Shown: positions 1 to 11,949 of the stretch, one piece after another | Numbering within the stretch: the first letter of the stretch is position 1 | Layout: every line of letters begins with the position of its first letter | DNA from: Hibiscus mutabilis | Lineage: Eukaryota; Streptophyta; Magnoliopsida; Malvales; Malvaceae | Reading direction: 5' to 3' | NCBI GenBank assembly: GCA_019671005.1 | Contig: CM033744.1 | Span: 41,294,022 to 41,358,021 of the forward strand | Length of the DNA stretch: 64,000 nt | Translations under genes and position numbers: made by a program | Notes under the pieces: generated by a model | The model's database searches: none | Told to the model about the DNA's origin: nothing | The model's input: the letters and a program-made list of their open reading frames with translations, nothing else

Positions 1-113
1 TCCTTTTGTTATCCAAGTGCAAGATCGATGTTTAAACCATATTTAGTTCACACTGTGAACTTATAGAACTGTAATTCTAATGCACAAAGCTTATTTTAAA
101 TGTTACAATGTAG

Positions 114-227
114 GTTGCTGCCAGCTTTGCCTCCGAAGGATCGGTAATGGCGGAGCTAAAGCAATGGAACGATTTATACGGAGAAGGAGGTTCGAGGAAG
201 AAAGAACAGTTGACTTACTTCCTTTAG
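114..227 (+). CDS. AAA-type ATPase, last exon (partial gene)
   Basis: This is the 3' terminal exon of a gene that begins left of the window. An acceptor (tgtag) ends at 113. The frame from 114 reads VAASFASEGSVMAEL, then KQWNDLYGEGGSRKKEQLTY, then FL and a TAG stop at 225-227. The tail LKQWNxLYGEGGSRKKxxLxYF is the conserved C-terminus of the plant ATAD1-like/DAA1-type AAA ATPases (I recall At1g64110 and At5g52882). Only about 37 residues are present, so no Walker motif or arginine finger can be seen here. The family consists of P-loop ATPases that remodel or extract proteins, but that role comes from the family and not from this exon. The next gene, an F-box gene on the same strand, is also its neighbour in Arabidopsis as I remember it, which supports the call. 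Confidence 0.8.
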   Translation, partial: VAASFASEGSVMAELKQWNDLYGEGGSRKKEQLTYFL

Positions 228-903
228 ATTGTAAAAGCAGGCATATCATTTCCTCATCAACAGAGTTCTCCATGAAAGAGATGTAAAAACGGTGATGCCA
301 AAAGCTCCTTCAACAAAAATAGCATTGTTCAGCCTTACTCACCAGTCTAACATGGGATGTGGTAGCATCAAAGATGGAAAAGCTCTGGTCCGGATCCGAA
401 GTGCCGAACAATACAACCACAGAGCTCTTGGTAGGGTGTGTGAAATACATACATATATAAGGCATTTGTACACGATGCTAAGAAAAGGGTCTTTGGAAAA
501 AATGTTAGTCCATTACTTGAACCATTTGGCACCAATATTCTGGGTATGCTTAGTAGTGTTTTATGTGAAATGTGTGGTACTTGGAAATGCCCAAGTGTTT
601 CAATGTTTCTAAAGGAAGGGTTGGGGTTTTTATATTGGATTGTTTGGAGATTATTTGATTAAACAGTTTGTGATCATATTATGTGAAATAGGTTAACATT
701 TTTGTATTTGAAAATTAGGATAAACAATTTAATTTAATTATAATATAAGTTCAGATATATAATTTGAAAAAATTAAAAATTCAAGAAAGGTATAAAAATA
801 AATAATTTTCTGCAACGTTAGCAAATATAATAGCATCATATTGAAATTTTAAAATAAATACAAATAACTTTATTTTTAATGATTTTAGATGATATTATAA
901 TAT

Positions 904-1162
904 GGGTACAATTTTGATAACAGGCTGTGTAAAATTAATTTTACACAAGTATGTGTATTTACACTATAAAAACTTAAATCCTAAATTCCTAACTCTAACC
1001 CTACAAAACTAAACTCTTAACCTTAAATTTATACACTAAATTCTAAACACTAACTTTGAATTATAAACCTTACAACCTAAACCCTAAATTAAAACCTTAA
1101 CCCTAAAACTAAAAGACACGTGTAAACTAAAATTTACACGGCCTGTGTATCAAAGTTTTTTC
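904..1162. mobile_element. MITE-like TIR element with telomere-like core, copy 1
   Basis: The left end (ttttgataacaggctgtgta) and the reverse complement of the right end (ctttgatacacaggccgtgt) are nearly the same, giving imperfect terminal inverted repeats of about 38 bp. The core is an array of degenerate AAACCCTAA-like units, similar to the plant telomere repeat. No ORF and no convincing target duplication are present. Related copies lie at about 1645, 8813 and 10150. Confidence 0.55.
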
Positions 1163-1644
1163 TTTATAATATATACAATTGTTCCTAATTAATGTATCAA
1201 ATACCATTTTTAGTGACTTATTATAAAATAAAAAATAATTTTCACTACTTACAAATTAATTAATAAATCAAACCAGTAATCACTTAATGCTTTAATTATT
1301 ATTTTTTTATAAATTTTTTTAAATATCTAAAGGTAATTATAAGGTAGTATTTTTTCATACAAATTCTTAGTTCTTTGAGTAAACACACATTGCAGACAAA
1401 ACGAGTTGAACCCAGATCTTCTAGGATGAATATCATTTACTTTTCTACTATGACCACTCGTTTGTTTATATTTCTTTTATGAACTTAATACATCGGTCAG
1501 AAGTTAAAAGTTTGATTGAATTAGTGTTATCGATTAATTTATTCTTAATTAAATGGTTAATTGTTAAAAATATATTTTTTTATAATTTATAGATTGTAAT
1601 ATTTAAGTTGTGTTTAAATATCACAACAAAACTGCATAAAAATA

Positions 1645-1858
1645 TGGGTAAAACTTTGATACATATGCTGTGTAAAATTAATTTTACACAAGTCTATGTA
1701 TTTACACTATAAATCAAAATTAAATCTAAACCCTAAACTTTAAATTCTAAACACTAACCTTAAATTCTAAACCCTACAACTCAAATCCCTAAACTCTAAA
1801 TCTTAAACTAAACTCTTAACCCCTAAAACTAAAAGGTTTGTGTAAACTTTAATTTTAT
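1645..1858. mobile_element. MITE-like TIR element with telomere-like core, copy 2 (3' end degraded)
   Basis: The left end (aaactttgatacatatgctg) matches copy 1 and is followed by the same ttttacacaag motif and the same run of AAACCCTAA-like units. The right inverted repeat stops after gtgtaaactttaatttta and runs into AT-rich sequence, so it looks truncated. The copy lies about 500 bp from copy 1. Confidence 0.5.
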
Positions 1859-2084
1859 ATAATTATAATTATATTTTAATAATCACATACACTCACATAT
1901 AATTAACACACTGTAATTATATTTTAATTTTATATAATTATAATTATACATTTATCTAATTTTAGATTTTAAAATAATTTGTTCAAAAAAATATTTAAAA
2001 TAATAAATTTCCTGCGTAAGAATGTTGTAAATTTGTAATGATATAACAATCGGTTGCAAAATCCCTGAGAAATTGAATGAAAAA

Positions 2085-4391
2085 ATGTCAAATTCAACAG
2101 AGAGATACCAAAAACTGTGCATTGAAGAATCGATCGCAAGAATCTACCGATACCCAATTGCCTGTGAAGAGCTCAGCTTTATTATCAGAGGCGCTTATTC
2201 TAAACTCCCCAAGCATCTTCAATCCCTCATCTTTCAAAATACCCTTGCCGCCATTCGTCTCCTCCCCGAGTAAGCCCTTCGTTTTTAATGTTTTTTTCTT
2301 TTCCATTTTATGATTTTCAATTCGTTACGCCGAATAAATTTGGGCTTTTTTTTTGGTGTTGTTTGATTAAAGTTGGAAACTTGAATTATATGTTTTTGGA
2401 ATTGGTTTCTGATGTAGCTAAATTAGTACAAGTTAAAAGCGAATTGCCTGTGTTTTGAATCAAATTGAGCACTTGTTTATTATTGATAAACCGTTAGTGG
2501 AAGGTGTTTGGGGAGGAAAAGGGGCTTTCAAAATGGTTGAGTTTAACCTAATTAGTATTGGTTGAATTGCTTGGCACACCTGAATATCAGCTTAGACGAC
2601 ATAACCACCGATGTCCGTTGGAGTGTTAACTGTTAAAATTATTATTCGTTGGCACCGAATATCAGGGGTGACCCATGAACATATATGCGCACGCGCACAC
2701 ACATATAAGCATGTTTCATTAGCATCATTTTGGTTACGGTTTGATGTCTCACGGTTTCAGGACAAGATTCAGTATGTTGTCATGCTTTAAAGAAATTGTA
2801 CGTATGATTAGTACATTCATTTTATCGAATTATCCTCTACTACATTCAGGAATAAGAATGGATGAGAATGATACATATCCTAGTTTAAATTATTCCCAAT
2901 TGCTGAAAAGAACTAATTTTTTGGGATTTAATCTGTTTTTTAGCAGTGGAAAGTGTTGTAAATGGCTGCTTGAATGCTACATTCATGCATGCATAATGGT
3001 TCATCACATTAGGAACTCATTTTTGTTGGTAATGGTGCACAATTAAATGATCGATGAGACTACGTCAAAACATCGTTTGATTGAACGGGAACTTTATGTT
3101 TTGGTTGATTATTACCTCTCTTCAATGGATACACTGTTAATCGTTTATACTTCCTTGTGTTCAAGAATGTTATTTATAACGTAGAATGCAGACTGGTAGT
3201 GCTGTTGCAGCAGCTCATCTCCTACTTCAGAGTGCAGAAGCTGCCTTTCCGAAACAGAAGAAGAGCTTGATTGTTACGGAGTTTAAGCAGGCAAAGGTTG
3301 CTCATAAAAGACGCAGTAAAGCACACGGGAAAGAAAAGGGTAAACCTTCGAAATAGGTCCCCCTCCCCCGGTCAATATCTTTGGCCCTTAGCCAAATTGA
3401 TTTTCACATTATAATGTTAATCAAATATCCGTTTTTTTCTGGTTACTTATCATATCTTTACCTCCCTATTTATTCCAGGTCAACACAATTGCCTCAAGAT
3501 ATTCTCGTTCACATATTCCATTTACTAGATTTGCAATCTTTAATCTCTGCAGGACTAGTCTGCCGGTAACTTTTCCTCCCTTTTTGATGCTCGCTTCGCA
3601 GTGATTATCATCTAATTACTAGATTAAAGGCGTAATAATTAGCAGTTTGCATCTGTCCCTGATTCCCTCGTATTTTTTGTTGGTTATATTAGTGACTTTC
3701 GATTGCTCTATGAAGGTCATGGAACTTTGCGACAAACGATAACCATCTATGGGAATTGCAATTTACGATATTCTTTAGCAGATCAGTAAATGAGGGTCAT
3801 ACGTATCTGGAGGAGAATGTGATTTCTCAGACCAATATCGATTGGAAAGAGACCTTTAAAAGAGCATATAAAGGTATGCATTATCGGAGCTCTCGTTTTA
3901 TACGTGAACACTTTTTTAATCCGTATTACACGTTTACGGACTTCCCTGAACCTCTCTCTAGCTTTGCTGCTGTTGCATACCATTGAATGTTTCACTTGCA
4001 AACGTGTCTTTCTCGTCTTACTGATGTTTAAAATGTCAAGCACTCGTTCAAAGAAACTAATGTCCGGTAGGGGATACTGTGAGTATTGTGACACGATAGT
4101 TTGGCTCAAGAACTTAAAATGCTCTAATAGCCGGTGTGAGCTGAAAAATGAAATCCCGCAGATTATACCTATTTCACCCCACCAGATATTTGTAATGTAA
4201 AATTCCTTTCACTTCATGCACTCTAATCGTCGCACATGTTTCAGGTTGTCTACTACGTTACGGATGGTTATATATCGGACATATCTTCTTCAGATACCGA
4301 TAGCGAGTCGGATGAAGAGCTCGTCTCCATATTATGGGCGTATCCGAGAAACATACGTAGAATCGAGAAAAAGCCTATTGTTTACCAGTAG
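2085..4391 (+). CDS. F-box family protein (At5g52880-like)
   Basis: Substrate-recognition subunit of SCF-type ubiquitin ligases, by family. Exons I place: 2085-2269, 3185-3339, 3479-3565, 3716-3873, 3962-4191 and 4245-4391. The first ATG in frame is 2085 (MSNSTERYQKL). Exon 3 carries the F-box core LPQDILVHIFHLLDLQSL and ends VCR, continued by SWNFATNDNHLW in exon 4. Exon 5 holds GYCEYCDTIVWL. Exon 6 holds an acidic stretch (SDISSSDTDSESDEELVS) followed by ILWAYPRN, and ends at TAG 4389-4391. Two oddities: the exon 2 donor (gtaaac) leaves one base and the exon 3 acceptor supplies one, so the frame is one base short at that junction. The only phase-compatible acceptor found for exon 5 adds about 28 hydrophobic residues not expected in the family. 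The gene may be slightly damaged, use an unusual splice, or contain a sequence error. The family call is solid; the intactness is not. Confidence 0.75.
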
Positions 4392-4856
4392 TTTTGTCGA
4401 ATATTTTCTGTAAAAGAAGATAGTCTATGGAGATGGGCAGTTCCCTTGTTCCTTAGTAGACCACCATATACTTCCTGCGTCTACTGGACAAGGTGAACTA
4501 TCTGTAAATATCATTTTGTTTAGGCCATACTAACATGCAGTAAATTTTATCGAATATATCTTGTGTTTAACTGAACCGACGAAACCAATATTCATGCATT
4601 TGGTTTGGTTCGGTTTTAATGTAGTCCATTTGGTTTGGTTCGATTTTGATTTTATCATGTTTATTTGCATTTTATATTTCTAAACCAAACTTAGTTGTAA
4701 AATAAATAAATATTTTTGCAATTTTAACATTATTCAATCCAACCCAATCAGTTGACAAAACCAAAATAACTAATCAAATTGAATTTGTTAATAAACAAAG
4801 GAAATGCACTAACAAAACATCAAGGACGATAAGTCAATAACCCACAACAGCATCTC
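4392..4856. other. Intergenic
   Basis: 3' flank of the F-box gene. Contains a short degenerate run of TTTGGTTTGGTTCGG-like units near 4610-4655. No gene seen. Confidence 0.5.
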
Positions 4857-5580
4857 TCAAGTCGCCCATAAGCACGGCAAAATCTCATCCGGGGCCTGGT
4901 GGAGCACCCGAGTCCGCAGCGGAGCATCACGAGCCAATCTTACCAATTGATCCGTGACCTGGTTCCCTTCTCTATACACATGTACGATCTGCACCTCCCA
5001 ATCTCGATGAAGCAATGATAAAATTTGTTGCACCAAGGTGCTTTGAACACCACTCGGACCTTTCTGGAGTAAGCTAACCGCTGCAGCATTATCCAACTCT
5101 ACCCTTAGTCGTCGTACCCCAGACTGCCAAGCCAAAGTTAATCCCCCGCACACGCCCCACAGCTCGACATTCATAACCAAGCAAGAGCCAATCGACTTGA
5201 GAACCCCAAAATCCACTGCCCCTTATCATCCCGAATTAAGCCCCCACACGACGCAACGCCACTCACCACCATCAGCATTCAACACATGCCATCCAGGGTC
5301 ACACAGTTTCCAACGTATCAACCCTTGATCGCCTGCAGGGCGAGAGAGCCAGCATACAGCTGACCCTGCTTCAGATGTGAGCCTGCGACTACGTTCCAGT
5401 ACCGATTCCCTATTCGGAGCAAAGATAATACTATTACGATTCACCCAACGAGACCAACGCACCGCCCCAAACATGACAGCCAGTCCGCTGCATCCTTTGC
5501 AAAATACCCCGGTTGCTACAAATTACGCTCCAACCAAACAGCAAAATCAAGCTCAAAGAATCTCCCTTGTGGATTTTTTC
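4857..5580 (-). pseudogene. LINE retrotransposon RNase H domain remnant
   Basis: Read on the minus strand, two frames join into the C-terminal RNase H-like region (RVT_3 type) of a plant non-LTR element. The upstream part (5474-5226) contains WSRWVNRNSIIF and the first catalytic region WHVLNADGGEW. The downstream part (5216-4857) contains RLRVELDNAAAVSLLQ, with an expected catalytic Asp, and VYREGNQVTDQLVRLA, which matches the usual EAN-x-VAD-x-LAxLA ending. A frame break lies between them near 5220, and further debris extends to about 5580. Reverse transcriptase and endonuclease regions are absent, so this is a 3' fragment. It is more GC-rich than its flanks, as expected for an inserted coding relic. 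Confidence 0.75.
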
Positions 5581-6109
5581 CCGAATAATAGGATATTTAT
5601 CATGTTTGTTTTATATTCATTTTTCATGATTCAAAAACATAGTTCAAGATTGACATTAAAATTAAGGGCCTAATGATATTTTTGTTTATAAATCTTTTAA
5701 CATTCAGAATGATCTCATAACATTTGTTTATTTGTTTAATATTTTAATAACGCATATGCACCTTAAAGACAAACAACTTAGATCCCTTAGAAATAACAAT
5801 GTTACAATAAATTATTTGTCTTTGGACATTAAAATAAGTTATTTCAGTATTTGAACATTATAATAAGCTATTTTTAAAATTAAGGGGTTTGGATGTTTTT
5901 TTAAATAAATTTATATGTGTGTGTATGCATACAAAAACCATATCATCTAAAGACTAAGGACCCATCCTTTGAAAATCATATTCAATGAGTATATCTGCAA
6001 CTAAAACATAAAAGTTGAAACCGGAAAACTCAAAGGTGATGATCGGTCACCCAAAAAAAATCAAAAATTGATTTCAGCTGGAAAACAGCAAAGAAAACCA
6101 TAATGTCGT
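5581..6109. other. Intergenic, AT-rich
   Basis: Between the LINE relic and the reticulon stop codon. Nothing recognisable; the part next to 6109 should be reticulon 3' UTR. Confidence 0.5.
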
Positions 6110-8587
6110 CTAATTCTTCTTCTGTTTATTAATATTAGCCATAACCCTCTTCTCTAATATAACATACTGCTTCTTGATCTCAATTATTGCTTTCTCAGCA
6201 TATGCATCCACCTTGTCCTCGTATTTCTCGTATGACACCGGCACGGTGTATAGCAGAAGAAACACTGTCATAAGTGTCCATTTGGTGTGAGCCTCATACA
6301 TACTTACACACATTTGAAGTGTTGGAAAAAGAAAGAAAATAAAAGAAAGAATCGGATTCCTTACCAACGTAGACCAATGTCAAGAAGTTAAAACAGCTCC
6401 CCAGAACTGACACAACCCACAATCCAGCAACGGCCTAAGAGCAGCAAAGCAAAATTGCCTAGTGAGTCGAAAACATAGCACAAGTACACAACGAGTATAT
6501 CCTTACGTTACTTAAATATGTATCGGGTACAGGTACATTACAGGAAATGGAGAGTTGAAGAAAAATTAACATTAATGAATCTCTGTGTTTCAAAACAGTT
6601 GAAAACTTAGTTTCTGAATGTTTTTCTGTCCACATTAATCTTTGAACTGTACAGTTCTTATCATTATTAGTCCTTTTAATAACATGACATTATGAAACTC
6701 CGACTCATGGTACAACATGGAAATGTCATGTCATCAAAATGACCAAAAATTCAAATTTCAAGACTGATGTAGACCTAAAAAAGTTTAAAGACCAAAAAAT
6801 TAGCAAAGTCTAAAATTTATTTCATCCTTTGTTTTTTTTTAGCAATAGCCTAGACGAACATAGCAGCTTAGCAAAATATCTAGTGAGTTGAAAACATTGC
6901 ACAAGTGCACAATTATACCCTATGTTATTTGGGTTCAAAGCGAGTGTATGGTATAGGTATATACCCAACATGAGCATGTTTAATATATTTTCTAGTACCA
7001 TAACTTATTTTTCATATTCGAATAAGTATTGGACATTATTATTTTATGAAAAATGATGAGTTGCAGTAACAAAATTATGTAACTAGATTCATTCTAGAGA
7101 TGCTTTTTCTTTGTTTAATATAAAATGAAGAAAGCAAGGAGGGAGCTTAACGTTAACATACACCAAGAAACGTCTTCAGATCTTTGCCGGTTGCAACGGT
7201 CCGCACAACATCCACTGCTCGGTTAATTTCGGTCGTCAGACAAGATACAGCTTTAAGCAAACACTTCTCAGGGATCACAACTTCTGGAATGTTTGGTGGA
7301 GAACTTAGATGAACAAAGTGGATAAGTTACAATAAGATTTCGATTGCAAAATTATACAAGGAACAAAAGAAGAATGGTTTTAGAACCTTACTTGTTGATG
7401 AAATTAGAAGCATTGGACCATAGGAAAAGGACTGATAAAGAGAGTATCAATATGTGGCAAATCAGAGTGATTAAATGGTAATCAAGAACTTCAAAGAGAA
7501 ACCAGAAAGCTGATACACCACCAAGCACGCCTCCAGAAACTCTCTTGTTCCTCCATAGAAGAATATCAGCAGCTGCAATTCAACATTGAATGATCATAAA
7601 ATAGGATAACAAACAATAGGAAAAAATTAATCAAAGCTTTAATTGAGGAATGATACAATATTCATCTACTCATAATATTATTCAAATTACAGATTTGAAG
7701 ACGCATTCACAACTCTCAAATTAAAAAAAAAACAATAAAAATACGTAAAACGAAGGCGATTACGTTGAAATCCTCGCTTTACAAAAGAATGAAGCAGGAT
7801 TCTGAAAACTGGCATGAATCTAAAATCGAAATAAATTACATTAGCATTTCACAGCTCACAAATTACATAAACAGGGGGGAATGCATAAAAATGAAGGCAA
7901 TATTATTGAATTTGTGGCTTTGAAAGATTTCGTATCGGGACTCGATCAAAAAGAAAAAAGAAAGAGATAAAGCAATATTCTGAGTATCAATTCTTTGATT
8001 TAAATATAAGATTATGAAATCAGTTAGTAAAACAGAGCATGCCATATAATGCTTCTAACTGATGATGATTTAAATAAACTAAAACATCGCCAAAACAATT
8101 AAATAAAAATGAATTCGCCAGAATCTATATACACATACAAACGATAAATCATATGAAAATAGTTTTACATTTTCCATCGCCTAAGACTTGGTGAAGATGA
8201 TTCTGAATAGTAATGTTTAAATATCAGATTATGTAATCAAATAGGATAATGTAATATAATGCGACTAACTGATGCTGATTTAATCAACTAAACATCTCAA
8301 TTCGCCAAAAACAATTAATAAAAATGAATTCGCAGAATCTACATATACAAATAAACGATAAATCATATGAAAATAGTTTTACGTTTTCCGGCGCCCAAGA
8401 CTTGGCGAAGAGGCTTCTCTCTGCCGAAGAGGCGATAAACCTTGAACTTGAAAGGGACTTTGTGGCCGTGAGAGCGCTTATCGTCGTCGGAATCGGAGGA
8501 GGAGGATTTGCGGTGGAACTTCTCGGAGATCTTATCGGAAATCTTCTCGGCGATATCCTCCATCTTCGATTCGATGTGCTCCGCCAT
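6110..8587 (-). CDS. RTNLB: Reticulon-like protein B (RTNLB)
   Basis: ER membrane-shaping protein: the reticulon domain wedges into the bilayer and makes tubules. Five exons with matching phases: 8587-8383, 7572-7392, 7303-7162, 6434-6365 and 6264-6110, giving 250 residues. The N-terminus (MAEHIESKMEDIAEKISDKI) is acidic and helical, followed by SSSSDSDDDK. The reticulon domain starts near residue 65 with FGREKPLRQVLGAGK and PADILLWRNKRVSGG. Hydrophobic hairpin one spans about residues 80-125 and hairpin two about 177-212 (AVAGLWVVSVLGSCFNFLTL). The end reads YEKYEDKVDAYAEKA and then KQKKN, which fits a KxKxx ER-retrieval signal. Length and exon pattern are normal. In Arabidopsis I recall RTNLB3 (At1g64090) sitting between a DAA1-type ATPase and a MAKR, as it does here. 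It appears fully intact. Confidence 0.93.
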
Positions 8588-9310
8588 TGGATCCAGGTGC
8601 GGTTGGTTTTGAAAGGATACGAAGGCGTAAACCGAGGAGTTTAAAGTTGTAAAGGTCTTACGAGTGTAACGGAAAATGAGGGACGTGCTAATTTCATGCT
8701 TTGCTTATTTATTCTCTGCCCTTACCTTCGTTTCTTGTTTTAAAATCCTTCTGATTTGGATTAAGGCTGAAACGACATGAAATCCTATATTTTATCATTT
8801 TTATTTAGGTTTTAAATTTGATACACAGAGTTGAATAAAATAAATTTTATATAAATTTACATCTTTTTACTATAAATTAAAATTAAACTTAAACTCCTAA
8901 ACTTTAAACCCTAAATTAAACTCCTAACCCCTAAAATTAAAAGGTCTGTATAAACTAAAGACTGTGTATTAAAATTTTTCCCTTTTATTTATATAAAATA
9001 TTTAAACTTTTATTATATTTATGCACTTTACTTTATATGTAAAATAAATCATCAGCTATTAATTTGTATCGGATAAATTACATTTTCTATATAAAATAAA
9101 AAGTTTATTAAAAAATTGTTAATCCTCGAATATAGTTTTTTTTAATAGTGTAACGATGATTACAAAGTAATATCAGTTCATTCATATTCTAATCCAATGA
9201 CAATACACATACATTTTGTAGACAAAGCCGAATATAGTTACATGGGCATGCGGGACTAAGAGTGTATATTATTCGTGTGACACGTGGAAGTATAAGAGAT
9301 CATTGTTTAG
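8588..9310. other. Intergenic, upstream of reticulon
   Basis: 5' UTR/promoter side of the reticulon gene, then a MITE copy at about 8813-8985. Nothing else recognised. Confidence 0.5.
8813..8985. mobile_element. MITE-like TIR element with telomere-like core, copy 3
   Basis: Starts tttgatacacagagttgaat and ends gactgtgtattaaaattttt. These are diverged forms of the family termini, around a short run of AAACTCCTAA/AAACCCTAA-like units. More degraded than copy 1. Confidence 0.45.
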
Positions 9311-9840
9311 TAGGGGTGTTCAAAAATACCCGACTCGACTAACAGAATATAAATAACCAAGTATTTACCAGGAATTTATTTTACCCGGGCCGGGCACCCG
9401 ACCCACTAAATATACATTTTCCCCGGTCGGGCCCGGACCGCAAGAATACCTATTATCGGGTGACCCGATTCTCTATTTTTTTATTTTAAATATAATTATT
9501 ATTTAAACAAAATACTCTTATATTCACTATATTCTCAAATCAAAAAACCTAATTATGCATGTAATTTTTAAGAATTATGGAATTTATATTCTAAAGTTGT
9601 TTGGTTTTGATACTTTGGATCTTAAACTCTATGATGAAATTATATAATTCGAACTTTTATTAGTTATGATTATTTTTATTGATAAAATAAAATGATTTAA
9701 AAAAACATAAATACAAATACTCGTTATTCAAATTTTCGGGTACACGAATTTCGCAGGTACCCGGATAGCAAGCACTCGGTTAAACCGGGCCGAAAAATTT
9801 AGTACCTGAAACTTCAGATATCCAGTAATAAACACCTCTA
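9311..9840. mobile_element. hAT-type MITE (530 bp)
   Basis: Begins TAGGGGTGTTCAA and ends AACACCTCTA, giving short inverted ends (TAGGGGTGTT against TAGAGGTGTT). It is flanked by 8-bp direct repeats ttgtttag and atatttag (6 of 8 match), as expected of hAT insertions. The interior has the typical CCCGGGCCGGGCACCCGACCC low-complexity sequence at the left and an AT-rich centre. No ORF is present, so it is non-autonomous. It belongs to the same broad type as the elements at 35730 and 50914. Confidence 0.6.
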
Positions 9841-10449
9841 ATATTTAGTGCTTTAGATTTTTTTCGCGGGGTAAAGAAAAGAAAGGATTATTCAACATCA
9901 AATTCAAATTTTTAATATGAAGAAATTTTTTATATATATTTATAGTATGTATATATTAAGTCTTTGATTAAGTTGGCATCATCAGTTAACTGAGTGTTAA
10001 TTCAGTTAGATAATTACAATTTCTTTAAAAAATTTAATAATATAAAATTAAAAAAATTTAAACTTTTAAGAAACCAAATTCTCATTTTCCAAATTTTCGT
10101 GGGATAATGTTTTCATTAGTCTTCATGACCTTTCCCCCTTTAATTTTTAAAGAAAAACTTCAATACACAAGTCATCTAAACTTTAGTTTACATTAGTTTT
10201 TTAATCTTAAGGGTTAGGATTGTAGTTTAGGGTTTAAAGTTCAGGGGTTTATATTTTAGGATTTAAAATTTAAGGTTAGTGTTAGAATTGGGGGTAAGGT
10301 TTAGTGTCTAGGGTTTAGGTTTTATGGTGTTAGAGTTAGGAATTTAGAATTTGGGTTTTATAAGATAAAAATGCAGATTTGTGTAAAATTTGTGTATCAA
10401 TGTTTTACTCTAGATTTTACTATAACACTTTTCCCTTTTATAATTTTAT
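9841..10449. other. Intergenic with inverted MITE copy
   Basis: AT-rich spacer between the hAT MITE and the compound-TIR element. It holds MITE copy 4 and nothing else recognised. Confidence 0.5.
10150..10428. mobile_element. MITE-like TIR element with telomere-like core, copy 4 (inverted)
   Basis: Left end aaaacttcaatacacaagtc, right end aatttgtgtatcaatgtttt. Between them the core reads as TTTAGGG-like units (for example tttagggtttaaagttcag), so it is the opposite orientation of copies 1-3. Termini match the family. Confidence 0.5.
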
Positions 10450-11730
10450 GGGTAAACTATATAAATAGTCACCAAACTTTTATGGTGAATTCATTTTGGT
10501 TACACTATTTTTCAAATATTCAATAAGGTCACCAAACTTTTAGCTCGATTTCAATATAGTCACCGAACTTTTAGTTCGCTTTCAACATAGTCCCTCTCGT
10601 TACCTTCTGTTAGAAGTTGACGTTAGTTTTTGTTTTTCTTTAATAAAAAATAGGTAAACTACACCAATTATCACTCGACTTTCTTCTCACTCCTATTTTG
10701 GTCACTAGAGTTTAAAAATTTTCAATTTAATAATTTAACTTTCGAATTGTTCATATTTTGGCCACTCTCAAATGACATGTTTATACAAATAGAAAAATTC
10801 GATTAATCATTAAAAAATTATTTTGGTTAATTGGTAAATTCAGATTATTCAGTTCTCGATCTTATATTGTACCAATTAAATCAAATAATCGATTAACCAG
10901 TTAGCCAAAATATATGATTATGGAAATGCTTTTTTTTACTTTGTTTATTATAATATCAAATATGACAATATGGTAGATTTGATAATTGTTCGGTTGTGAT
11001 AAAAGTGTAAAAACAACTAGAAAAATCAAAAATTAAAAGTTCACAACTATAAAATCACTAGACTATAAGATATTGTAGTACATAAAATTTAGAAATATTG
11101 ATAAATCATACATGTTAATCAATTTTGCTTAAAACTGTGAACCGTAACCGAGTCGAAATAATTTATTTTAAAAATTTGTACCGAAATTGGGTTCGATTAA
11201 TCCTTTAAAATTATTTTGATTAATTGCTAAATTCATATTATTCAATTCTCGATCTTATATTGTACCAATTAAATCGGATAATCGATTGACCGGTTAATTA
11301 GAATATTTGATTCGAGTAATAATTTTTTTACTCTGCGTATTAAAATATCAAATATGGTAATATGGTAAATTTAATAAGCAAAGCAAAAAAAAATTATTAC
11401 ATGATTTTTTTAAGGATTAATCGAACTTTTCTATTTGTATAACTGTGTTATTTGAGAGTGATCAAAATATGAACAATTCAAAAATTAAGTTATTAAATTG
11501 AAAATTGTTAAACTTTAGTAACCAAAATAGGTGCGAGAAGAAAGTTTAGTGATGATTGGTGTAGTTTACCCATTTTTATTAGGAAAAACAAAAACTAACG
11601 CCAACTTCTGACGGAGAGAGACCGTATCAAAATCGAACTAAAAGTTGGGTGACCTTATCAAATATTTTAAAAGTACGGCGACCAAAATGAATCGTCCTAA
11701 AAGTTTGGTGACCATTTATATAGTTTACCC
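10450..11730. mobile_element. Element with long compound terminal inverted repeats (MULE/foldback type)
   Basis: The 1,281-bp unit starts gggtaaactatataaatagt and ends atttatatagtttaccc. Each arm is about 370 bp and has two modules: an outer one starting GGGTAAACTATATAAAT and an inner one starting GGTAAACTACACCAAT (near 10651, with its partner ending near 11572). The inverted match continues through the module border, so the two modules form one TIR. Flanks are taattttat (10441-10449) and taatttata (11731-11739), close to a 9-bp target duplication. The core contains an imperfect direct repeat of about 185 bp (about 10798-10985 and 11192-11380). No transposase coding is seen. The long TIR and the 9-bp flank suggest a Mutator-like non-autonomous element. 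Confidence 0.65.
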
Positions 11731-11949
11731 TAATTTATATAATAACTGAAAACCACTCACCAAAAAATCTAATTTGTATTCAATATAATTTGTACATAGT
11801 CGACCGGCGATCGTTGTTAAATAAATTTAATATGAATGTGACAAAAATATAATTTTTAATAAACAAAAAATAGCATTGTATCATGGGTTGGATTTAGGAT
11901 GGGTTTAGATATCTGAATGATCTGAGGGATCCACCTTTCATGTACTTGA

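Larger units (their letters stand above)
228..2084. other. Intergenic, AT-rich, two MITE copies
   Basis: Start of the interval: 3' UTR/downstream sequence of the ATPase gene, with no further coding signal. From about 900 it is dominated by two copies of a TIR element described separately. The rest is AT-rich with no recognisable gene. Confidence 0.6.

Noticed and set aside
80..286. 68-residue open frame overlapping the ATPase exon
   Set aside because: It is out of frame with the conserved ATPase C-terminus and has no family similarity.
4857..5216. Possible independent small gene
   Set aside because: Sequence is the RNase H end of a LINE, continuous with the upstream fragment in another frame.
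8324..8644. Plus-strand open frame of 106 codons with Gly-rich sequence
   Set aside because: It is the antisense of reticulon exon 1; the minus-strand protein is clearly conserved.
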